A stretch of DNA of 61,131 nucleotides from CAZIKB01 sp964539665 (lineage in GTDB: Bacteria; Zhuqueibacterota; Zhuqueibacteria; Oceanimicrobiales; Oceanimicrobiaceae). How positions within the stretch are numbered: the first letter of the stretch is position 1; each line of letters starts with the position of its first letter. Location: NCBI GenBank assembly GCA_964539665.1, contig CAZIKB010000025.1, positions 1 through 61,131 on the forward strand, written 5' to 3'. A model generated the notes under the pieces. The model saw only the letters and a program-made list of their open reading frames with translations. It was not told where the DNA came from and did no database searches. Of the stretch, positions 54,489 to 61,131 are shown piece after piece. A program made the translations under genes and the position numbers.

Positions 54489-55633
54489 AGTATACTTTGC
54501 ATTAGATTAGCAATTCCCAAACCTAAATAATTGCCCACTGCATAACCCAGAAGTCCAACGGCCACGCCGGGCAAAATGCGATCGGCATAACCCCTGGAGC
54601 TTGCCATTGCCATCGCGGATGCAGAGCCTCCGATATTTGCCTGTGATGCGACGGCCAGAGTTCCCGGATCAATTCGCAGCAGCCGGCCGATGCCAAAAAT
54701 AAAAATCCCGTGCATCGCAACGGTTCCAGCGGCAAAATAGAAAACCGCCGGCCCAACCTTAATTATGTTTGCAATTACAGACTGGGCGCCGTTACTCGCC
54801 AGAAACAAGAGAAGAAGATAATTACCCAGCATCGCGCTCCCGGAAAGTTGTTTGACTCCAGGAATCTGAGCTACAAGCAGCACAATGGTAGTCAGCCATA
54901 AGACCTCAGGCAAAAAAGAAAACCACGATGCCAGTACTCCTGCAAGCCAGATGGAGCCGATTGTAATAGCAACCAGGATTGCAATATGCATCAGTTGAAT
55001 AGGTTGACCACTGTTGTAGAGCAAACGTTCCAGTGTGAACTTCTCCTTATCTTTTGAAGCTGTATTATCAGAAGTTTTCTCGACAGTGGTCGACGTTTTG
55101 CGACCAAGAATTACCGGCGCCGATAAGCAGGCCACCATCCAGATAGCCGTGACAATGACGTCAGCCGCGATGCCTGCTGAGAATAAATCACTGCTTGTGC
55201 CAAGCGCCTTTCCAACTGCGGCGAAATTCAAGCCGCCACCGGTATATGTACCAGTAAATTGACCGGATAACTTCCAGGTTTCCGGACCGATCATGGGCGA
55301 TAATATATACGCCATTATCATGGAGCCGACTGCCGTACCAACAGTGCCAATTCCAAAAGCTTTAAGCATCATTGGGCCGGCTTTTCGGATCGAACGAATG
55401 TCAACACTGAGCAAAATAAGTACGATCCCGGCGCTCACACCCGAGCCAATCAAAAAATCATAAGCCGGAGAAATACCTGGCAGAATGCCAATATTGGAAA
55501 GTACCAAAGCCAGAAGAATCCCGACCAATGCAGCTCCGAGTGATCGAAAAGTTTTATAGCGTTCCTCAAGCCAAAGAGAAATAAAAACAACAATTGCAAG
55601 AACAAAAAATACTGCTACAGGTTCAGTCACCAT
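54485..55633 (-). CDS. DUF819-family membrane protein
   Basis: A 382-residue membrane protein of the DUF819 (YjcL-like) family with about ten helices. Family blocks: RSLGAALVGILLALVLSNIG, FTGTYTGGGLNFAAVGKALG and ANIGGSASAMAMASSRGY, which have the re-entrant Gly-rich look of a secondary transporter. The function of this family is unknown. GGAGGAC precedes the ATG. It lies 38 bases after the C69 dipeptidase and overlaps yeiH, so the most likely job is moving a product of the peptidase. Confidence 0.88.
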   Translation of the reverse strand: MVTEPVAVFFVLAIVVFISLWLEERYKTFRSLGAALVGILLALVLSNIGILPGISPAYDFLIGSGVSAGIVLILLSVDIRSIRKAGPMMLKAFGIGTVGTAVGSMIMAYILSPMIGPETWKLSGQFTGTYTGGGLNFAAVGKALGTSSDLFSAGIAADVIVTAIWMVACLSAPVILGRKTSTTVEKTSDNTASKDKEKFTLERLLYNSGQPIQLMHIAILVAITIGSIWLAGVLASWFSFLPEVLWLTTIVLLVAQIPGVKQLSGSAMLGNYLLLLFLASNGAQSVIANIIKVGPAVFYFAAGTVAMHGIFIFGIGRLLRIDPGTLAVASQANIGGSASAMAMASSRGYADRILPGVAVGLLGYAVGNYLGLGIANLMQSIL

Positions 55634-55671
55634 TAGTCTGTCCTCCGGGATATTGCATCTGAATGAGCCAC

Positions 55672-57300
55672 CTACTTCTTTTTAATCTTCGTCTTGCCAA
55701 ATCCGACAGCATCGAGCCATTCCTGCGGATAACCGACACTTTTGCCAGTTTTCGGGAAGTTCACATAACCGTCGCTGTATTTAGCAATAAGGTATTCGCC
55801 AAAATTCCACCATTCGTCTACCGTTCTCTGCGCGAGAGTACAGGAATAATCAGTTAAGTACTCCTGAGCCAGCTCCGGTTTTTCTTTATATAATTCCTGT
55901 GCTCTTTGCTCTATAATCGGCTGCAAATTGAAGAATCCATCTTCATAGGAAGCAGACATCTTTTTAATATCTTCAATCATGTAGGAATACTTCAACTCAG
56001 CCCAGTTGCCAACAAAATTAAAAGCCCAGAATGCGGACTCCCGGTCAAATTTGTCCCTACCTCCAATCTCATAGGCTTTGGGAAGGCTGGTTATGCCGCA
56101 GTAAAGAGGCACATAACATGAAGTTTTCGGATCATCCTCAGCGAACCATGCAATGCCGCCAATCCAGTCCGGCAGCCAGTCCCGGCACTGGAGTACAACA
56201 GCATAAGCACAGCGGAAAATTGATATTGAACGTTCCCAACTGATATGTCCTTCAGGAACTTTGGTCCTCGTTGACCACCTGTTCGGGCTATTAAAAGGCC
56301 CGGCAGCTATTCCTTTGGTCATGTCGAATTCAGTACCTTCATAGTAATCGCGGTGAATTTTCATGAGATCCCTGTTTGATACTTTCTTGTCCGGTGTGAC
56401 AGAAAAAGGCACGTTCGTATCCCAGGGACTGCGTTTTAGAGAAGGAGCTAAAATTTCAAACGCACGCCATTCTCTGCGCATGCTGTTAAAAGTGGGAGGA
56501 GTGTCGTAAGCCTGATTAAAAATAAATTGTTTGCCGTTAGTGCCTGGTGCCCACCAGTCCATCTCTTCAGCTACAGAAAATACATTTGCTGAAGCCATGT
56601 AATTCTCCGTATCGTTCAGGTCAAGCGTGGTTATGCGACTGCGATTGGCGCTGACACCGATCTGCCCATCAGGTATGCGGCGTGCAGCCCAAACAGCGCC
56701 TTTTTCAATAGGTCCGGCGCCAAAAATTTCGAACTGCCATGCTTCCTTCGGATCTATCACAGTAAGGCATTCCCCACGATCGCCGTAGCCGTATTCGGTT
56801 GCCAAATCGCCCATTATTTGAATTGCTTCCCTGGCCGTAGCAGCCCGTTCAAGTGCAATTCTCTGCAATGCCATAATATCCAGCAATCCTTCGTCATTAT
56901 AGAGTTCTTTCTTACCACCAATGGTTGTCTCTCCCATTGCCAACTGCTTCTCATTCATAAACGAATAGGCTGCGTCATAGCGGGAATAGGTTTGTTCGAC
57001 TTCAGGAATTTCGCCAGCTAAAACTGCCTGCTTTCTATCTCTTCCTATTCCACCTCCTTTATAGACCGGACGCATGGTTCCTGCTGGATGTTTTTTACCA
57101 GGAACCAGATGTATTCTGAATTCATAATTACCATCACAGGAATGGGTGGTCATGACCGAGCCGTCAACAGAGGCGCTTTTGGTCACCAGAACAGAGGTAC
57201 AGTGATCGTGCTCGTCCCAGTCCATTTTTTCCTGAACAAAAGCAACATTGATCAGGACGAATAGTATCGCAGCAGTTAGAATAGTTGTCTTAAATCTCAT
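55672..57300 (-). CDS. C69 family dipeptidase, exported
   Basis: A 542-residue peptidase C69 (PepD/U34) family Ntn-hydrolase. The likely nucleophile is Cys34 (HDHCTSVLVTKSASVDGS). It is preceded by a signal peptide (about 1-22) and a short propeptide that would have to be removed to free the cysteine. Conserved body blocks: YGYGDRGECLTVIDPKEAWQFEIFG and RRIPDGQIGVSANRSRI. AAGGAGG before the ATG. It is second in the M14-C69-DUF819-yeiH run. Confidence 0.9.
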   Translation of the reverse strand: MRFKTTILTAAILFVLINVAFVQEKMDWDEHDHCTSVLVTKSASVDGSVMTTHSCDGNYEFRIHLVPGKKHPAGTMRPVYKGGGIGRDRKQAVLAGEIPEVEQTYSRYDAAYSFMNEKQLAMGETTIGGKKELYNDEGLLDIMALQRIALERAATAREAIQIMGDLATEYGYGDRGECLTVIDPKEAWQFEIFGAGPIEKGAVWAARRIPDGQIGVSANRSRITTLDLNDTENYMASANVFSVAEEMDWWAPGTNGKQFIFNQAYDTPPTFNSMRREWRAFEILAPSLKRSPWDTNVPFSVTPDKKVSNRDLMKIHRDYYEGTEFDMTKGIAAGPFNSPNRWSTRTKVPEGHISWERSISIFRCAYAVVLQCRDWLPDWIGGIAWFAEDDPKTSCYVPLYCGITSLPKAYEIGGRDKFDRESAFWAFNFVGNWAELKYSYMIEDIKKMSASYEDGFFNLQPIIEQRAQELYKEKPELAQEYLTDYSCTLAQRTVDEWWNFGEYLIAKYSDGYVNFPKTGKSVGYPQEWLDAVGFGKTKIKKK

Positions 57301-57482
57301 ATCAGCCTCCTTATGAAAATAAAGTGTTGAGGTTAGAGGTTAAAGGAATAAAAATGATCCTATGTTAAATTCCGGGGAATACTTAATTAGCGTTTGCCCG
57401 AAAATATAATTCTTGCTAATTACAAACAATATTCGGGACAAAATACAAAAATCTAAATTTCATATCAGTATTAACCTGTTTT

Positions 57483-58652
57483 CTATTCAAAAAACAGGCG
57501 ATCAAGTTGTATCTTTGCAGGGTTACGCAAGTAATAACCGATACCATTCTCGATCACTTCGGCATAGCGCGGTACATTGCTGCAGACCAGCGCTTTCTCC
57601 GGATGTTCTTCGGTCCAGCTTTCCATGGTTTGTAATACCGAAGAAGTGTGTCTGCCCACCCTGACCTCAATAGGCCAGCCGTTTTCATCTATCTTTTCAA
57701 ATAGCAAGCCGTGCTCTCCGGCTTTTACCACGAATTCATCTTTGCCGGTTAAAAGCTGTTCCCGCGTCGTTTTTCCCCTGGTGGCGTCGAGAAACGGTTC
57801 GGGCGCTTCAAAGAGTAGAGAGATGGCGTCGGAAAAATCTCCGATCTCACGATGCGACAATCCATGAAGATTCTTCGGAGAAAATTCTGTACCCATATTA
57901 AAGTCTTCCATATCACTCAGCATCATTGAAACAAAAGTTGCCAATTCCTGGCCTTTTTCATGGGTGACAATTGTGCTAATCACAGGATACTGTAATTCAG
58001 CTTCATGCAGATCGATACAAATATCCACTTTTTCTTTTCTAATCAATTCCATAAAAGCATAGCAAGTCTTTTCCGTTAAAGTACCATTTGCTCTGCCGGG
58101 CCAGGTTCTGTTCAGATTGCGAACATCCACATACGCCAGGTTCTGCGCACTCGGATAATGAATATACACTTCCGGGTCAGGCCATTGATCCAATGGATTG
58201 GACCATCGATCTCCCATGCGGAATTTCTGTCCGCCCCATTCAGTGGAAATCGTAAAATCAGGGGGATATGCCCCGCCGGATCGAGTGACGGTTGTGGCGC
58301 TGCGGTTAGCGCTAAGTACGACAATCAATCTTCCCTTCTCCATTTCTGCATTTTCTGCAAATAACCAGGCGGCGAGCCTTCCCGCCGGTTCTTCGGGATG
58401 GGATCCTCCCAACACCAGCAGAGTAGCGCCTTTTTCCTTTCCGTCAAGAAAATAGACATTGCAATCATTAAATGTCCCTTTCAGACCAGAGAAATATGCG
58501 CTCAGCTTTTTAACCTCTGTAACTCCAGGGCCGATAACGACGGGTTCTTTAAGATTTCTGCTTTGATAGAAACTAATCCCCGAAAAAATGAGCAGAAGTA
58601 AGCCCGGCAGGCTTAAAATAATTTTACGAATATAGACACTATTAGCAGACAT
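57483..58652 (-). CDS. Membrane-anchored M14/aspartoacylase-like zinc hydrolase
   Basis: A 389-residue protein with an N-terminal membrane anchor (about 10-30) and a succinylglutamate desuccinylase/aspartoacylase-type (M14-like) domain. The zinc pair is His85-x-x-Glu88 in GGSHPEEPAG, and the third ligand lies in CIDLHEAE (about 215-222). It should remove an acyl group or a C-terminal residue in the periplasm. An 8-base hairpin overlaps its stop codon. It is the first gene of the run into the C69 dipeptidase (182 bases away). Confidence 0.82.
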   Translation of the reverse strand: MSANSVYIRKIILSLPGLLLLIFSGISFYQSRNLKEPVVIGPGVTEVKKLSAYFSGLKGTFNDCNVYFLDGKEKGATLLVLGGSHPEEPAGRLAAWLFAENAEMEKGRLIVVLSANRSATTVTRSGGAYPPDFTISTEWGGQKFRMGDRWSNPLDQWPDPEVYIHYPSAQNLAYVDVRNLNRTWPGRANGTLTEKTCYAFMELIRKEKVDICIDLHEAELQYPVISTIVTHEKGQELATFVSMMLSDMEDFNMGTEFSPKNLHGLSHREIGDFSDAISLLFEAPEPFLDATRGKTTREQLLTGKDEFVVKAGEHGLLFEKIDENGWPIEVRVGRHTSSVLQTMESWTEEHPEKALVCSNVPRYAEVIENGIGYYLRNPAKIQLDRLFFE

Positions 58653-58803
58653 AGCTTCCTTATTTGTAACTATGCAGTTTTATTTTTTGACTGGATTAAC
58701 AAGATAAACAGGATAGTTATTTACATTAAAAGAAAAAAATATTTTCATCTTGTTTATCTTGACCATCTTGTCGAATTTTTATTCTATACTTGATTAGTTA
58801 CCC
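58653..58803. other. Spacer between the micro-protein and the M14-like gene
   Basis: About 150 bases holding the M14-like leader. An inverted pair is visible: 'AACAAGATAAACAGGATAG' (58709 region) and 'CTTGTTTATCTTGACCATCTTG' (58750-58771 region), a degenerate intergenic palindrome. No T-run follows in the minus direction. Confidence 0.45.
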
Positions 58804-58968
58804 TTATTTTAACCTGAATAATCGTAACAGGAACGGTACCAACACGACAATATAGAGAATCTCTTTCTGCCATGTTCTGGATTTAATTAGGTTGTAAACC
58901 AGAATCAGTGAAATATAAGCTATTAAAAGATAATAGATTATGGAAATAAAATCCATGAGAATGTTCAT
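58804..58968 (-). CDS. 54-residue hydrophobic membrane micro-protein
   Basis: A 54-codon ORF (MNILMDFISIIYYLLIAYIS ... LLRLFRLK) with one long hydrophobic helix (about 5-28) and a second stretch (about 37-50) ending in Arg/Lys, a positive-inside pattern. It lies between the ion-transporter permease and the M14-like enzyme, in the same direction. No strong Shine-Dalgarno is visible before the ATG. It could be an accessory subunit of the permease or a spurious ORF in an AT-rich stretch. Confidence 0.45.
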   Translation of the reverse strand: MNILMDFISIIYYLLIAYISLILVYNLIKSRTWQKEILYIVVLVPFLLRLFRLK

Positions 58969-59142
58969 TGTTTTTTATCCATCTGATTTGCACAGTGAGT
59001 CGCAATTGTGAATTATTTATGAAATAGTTGATATCATTCATAATTGTTGTATTGTCTCATTGTTGAATTGTTGATAGTCAAACAATTTAACAAAAGAACA
59101 ATACACGTCATAATTATTTTCAGTACATCCTGTCAACTTCAT
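58969..59142. other. Spacer downstream of the permease gene
   Basis: 174 bases, AT-rich, with repeated ATTGTTG/TTGTCTCATTG phrases (59042-59075). No T-run terminator is evident on the minus strand. Confidence 0.3.
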
Positions 59143-60429
59143 TTACAGCCCGGTTAAAAACCGCAATTTACTACTAAATATAACCATCAGAGTGCCAACA
59201 ATCATTATAATTATTGCCGGCGCCAGACAAGTTTTAAGGAATCTTGAATACAACTCTTTATATCCAACCACTTCGACAGTTAGTCTTCCAATAATTGCCG
59301 TTGGCGGCAGGGCGTCTCCCAACGGCCAGATTAAACTCATTCCAGCAAGTGCAACAATTGGATTTAAACCGATGGTGTTAAAAAGTAAAACCAGCGGTAC
59401 TCCGATTACCGGCGCAGCACCCCACATCAAAACCGCTTCCGATACAGGTAAAAGGAAGAACAGGCTGGCAAGCACGACCGCTACCGGCAAGGTCACAGTG
59501 GTTACTGCCAGATATCCTCTTACACCCGTGAGCGTCATTAACTGAACCAATATGCCAACACAGGTTAAGGTTCCAATGAGCGGAAGAAGCTGATCGATTG
59601 TTTCCCTGGATATTTTTAGTAAATTCAATTTCACCGGAGAAAGTGCAAAAGATACCACAGCAGCGCACAGGAACATCAGCGGTAATCCAATAATCGGTGT
59701 CGAATGCGGCCATTGTCTCCCCATGAATATGAGAAACAGAAAAATGGTAAAAGGCAAAATAACCTTTAGCCAATTCATTTTATCCGGGGGTTCAGGAAGT
59801 TCCTCAAATGCTTTTTCAATATTGATTTTCGATCCTTTCCAGCCAAGGATAAAAATGGTTAACAAAGCAGCAAGCACGCATGGGATGAGTAATGGCAAAA
59901 AGAATCCCACGTAGGGCATGTTCACCCCGGCAGCGGTCATCATGGCCCATAAACTCACCGGAGGTGCGGCAGCGCTTAGACCGGCGATAATAAACACAAT
60001 CGCACAGGTCTTTACTTTAGAAATACCCATGTAATTTAACACAATCGCAACCATCCCACCCGTGATTAAAACGGTTACGCTGCCGGCGCCAGTCAACGCC
60101 CCGGGTATCAGAAGCAGTATGGTAAGCAACACAAGAAGCAGCGCTCTGTTCCTGTGAAAACGCTTTAGAATTCCCCGTACTGCAAAAGCAATCCCGCCCG
60201 ATTCTTTTAAAATATTCATAAACAGAGTTGCGGTAATAAAAATGAGATTGATATCGAGATAGGTTATGGCGCCTTCAGCGATATGCCGTGCCGGAATCCA
60301 GAATCCTCCAGCCAGTCCCCCGGCAATTGCAGCCGCGAGCATGGATAATTCAGTGGACAGCTTGAATATCTTTGCCAGAATATAGACCGTAACCATAACG
60401 CCAAGAATTATCTCGGCAAAAGTAAACAT
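59143..60429 (-). CDS. Ion-transporter superfamily permease (TRAP DctM / CitMHS-like)
   Basis: A 428-residue integral membrane protein with 11-12 helices and two Gly/Pro-rich re-entrant hairpins: LTGAGSVTVLITGGMVAIVL (about 115-135) and LSLIWPLGDALPPTAIIG type near the C-terminus. This layout belongs to the ion-transporter superfamily, close to the large subunit of TRAP carriers or to dicarboxylate carriers, but no small TRAP subunit or binding protein of that type is present. It follows the DUF6305 gene by 18 bases. Start chosen at the ATG 60427-60429. Substrate unknown, likely an organic anion. Confidence 0.75.
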   Translation of the reverse strand: MFTFAEIILGVMVTVYILAKIFKLSTELSMLAAAIAGGLAGGFWIPARHIAEGAITYLDINLIFITATLFMNILKESGGIAFAVRGILKRFHRNRALLLVLLTILLLIPGALTGAGSVTVLITGGMVAIVLNYMGISKVKTCAIVFIIAGLSAAAPPVSLWAMMTAAGVNMPYVGFFLPLLIPCVLAALLTIFILGWKGSKINIEKAFEELPEPPDKMNWLKVILPFTIFLFLIFMGRQWPHSTPIIGLPLMFLCAAVVSFALSPVKLNLLKISRETIDQLLPLIGTLTCVGILVQLMTLTGVRGYLAVTTVTLPVAVVLASLFFLLPVSEAVLMWGAAPVIGVPLVLLFNTIGLNPIVALAGMSLIWPLGDALPPTAIIGRLTVEVVGYKELYSRFLKTCLAPAIIIMIVGTLMVIFSSKLRFLTGL

Positions 60430-60447
60430 GCTCAATTGTCAGAATTC

Positions 60448-61092
60448 CTATTTCACATAAAGATTTTCTAACACAGAGCCTAATTCCATATTCTTTTCAA
60501 ATTCAATCAAAGGGATGTCTTTATCTTTGGATATTTGGGTAAATCGTCCATCTTCGTTGCCATCTTTGCGGATGAGCAGGAGGGCGGATTGCGGACAAAC
60601 CGCGTCAATAGACATTTCGTCTGAATTGTCGCCCGCAGCCGCACCATGCGCCCGTCTTGCCATCCCTTCTACATGAGCGCCAATTATCGTTATTCCCTGC
60701 TTCTTTGCTTCCTCAATCAGTTTTTTTGTTCTTAGTAATTCATCCTCAATAGAAATACCTGCCGCACCCATTCCCTTAAGACTTGCACCGGTGACAATGA
60801 TCAGCGACTTAAACGGCGATCCCGCTGCTTTTTTGGCTATAAGATCTTCTGCAGTTGCCTGAAAATTATAAACATGCTCCAGCTTCAGTCTTTTCATAAA
60901 AACTTTCAGTTTTATCGGTCCCGGGCTCTGACCGCATGATGTAAGCAATGCTGGTAATTCTGCTGTTACAACTTTTTCTTGTATAATCTCTTCCTGTTTT
61001 TCTTGAGCTAAAACAAACGAAAATGATAATAATAGAATGGATAAAAGGAAAGTTCCGATCCATAAATTAGATAATCCTTGTCGAGTAGACAT
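60448..61092 (-). CDS. DUF6305-like secreted protein
   Basis: A 214-residue exported protein (signal about 1-30, ending FVLAQ). The mature part opens PALLTSCGQSPGPIKLKVFMKR and has a Rossmann-like stretch ITIIGAHVEGMARRAHGAAAGDNSDEMSID. It resembles the uncharacterised DUF6305 family, which I recall as neighbours of similar permeases. Cys54-like and His/Arg residues in the GAHVEG block could bind a ligand. It precedes the permease by 18 bases, so it may be its periplasmic partner. AGGAG before the ATG. Function unknown. Confidence 0.65.
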   Translation of the reverse strand: MSTRQGLSNLWIGTFLLSILLLSFSFVLAQEKQEEIIQEKVVTAELPALLTSCGQSPGPIKLKVFMKRLKLEHVYNFQATAEDLIAKKAAGSPFKSLIIVTGASLKGMGAAGISIEDELLRTKKLIEEAKKQGITIIGAHVEGMARRAHGAAAGDNSDEMSIDAVCPQSALLLIRKDGNEDGRFTQISKDKDIPLIEFEKNMELGSVLENLYVK

Positions 61093-61131
61093 AATATGAC
61101 TCCTATATTAATACACGTACATTAAGACAAT

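Noticed and set aside
57475..57498. Hairpin at the stop of the M14-like gene as terminator
   Set aside because: The 8-base stem overlaps the coding end and is followed by mixed sequence rather than a T-run.

Overview
The window is about 61 kb of a Gram-negative bacterial chromosome of moderate, AT-leaning base composition. Several traits point to the FCB superphylum (Calditrichota, KSB1 or Neomarinimicrobiota-like lineages) rather than Proteobacteria: a giant secreted subtilase with a C-terminal YPNP-type sorting/FlgD-like domain, a CcmH with a PCCW metal site, a full Tol-Pal set, many M20/M16/C69-type hydrolases, and AT-rich intergenic regions full of small palindromic repeats. This assignment is inference. 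I see no rRNA, tRNA, CRISPR array, prophage or complete insertion sequence.

Layout. 0.1-8 kb: YccF membrane protein with a coupled micro-ORF, then a TrhA / M20 carbamoylase-like / GNAT-YoaP / glycine-zipper run, an alcohol dehydrogenase and an M16 protease. 8.3-14 kb: a defence island with a type III restriction-modification pair (res-mod), a small conserved protein bracketed by a second copy of the mod 3' end, and a mazE antitoxin followed by a wrecked mazF. 14.3-18.8 kb: a GH13_18 phosphorylase-like enzyme behind a STAS protein, a hydrolase-OsmC fusion and a small barrel-like secreted protein. 19-23.3 kb: leuS, a YgiT/DUF4258 pair, AlaX-like editing protein and CcmH. 23.5-28.9 kb: tolQ-tolR-tolA/tonB-tolB-pal-cpoB, with palindromic elements in most of its gaps. 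29.4-31.5 kb: a PhcB-like methyltransferase, a decayed sorting-domain gene carrying a 162-bp MITE with 9-bp target duplication, and a BrnT/antitoxin pair. 31.6-44.2 kb: the subtilase, a beta-lactamase-fold hydrolase, a thioredoxin-reductase-like flavoprotein, a second STAS protein, a lytic transglycosylase, MoxR-DUF58 and rlmN.

44.3-52.4 kb is a metabolic run on the minus strand. It reads creatininase-fold amidohydrolase, ABC binding protein, ABC ATPase (no permease), ParE-like fragment, threonine-synthase-like enzyme, an unassigned PLP lyase and, after a gap with operator-like repeats, a YgeY-type M20 hydrolase. It looks like uptake plus degradation of an unknown amidated or amino compound. 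52.7-61.1 kb holds cspA and then a second cluster: a secreted DUF6305 protein, an ion-transporter-superfamily permease, a 54-residue membrane micro-protein, a membrane-anchored M14/aspartoacylase-like enzyme, a C69 dipeptidase, DUF819 and YeiH. This cluster looks like periplasmic peptide or acyl-amino-acid processing coupled to transport. These two clusters are the best candidates for undescribed systems. Their functions are inferred from gene families and linkage only.
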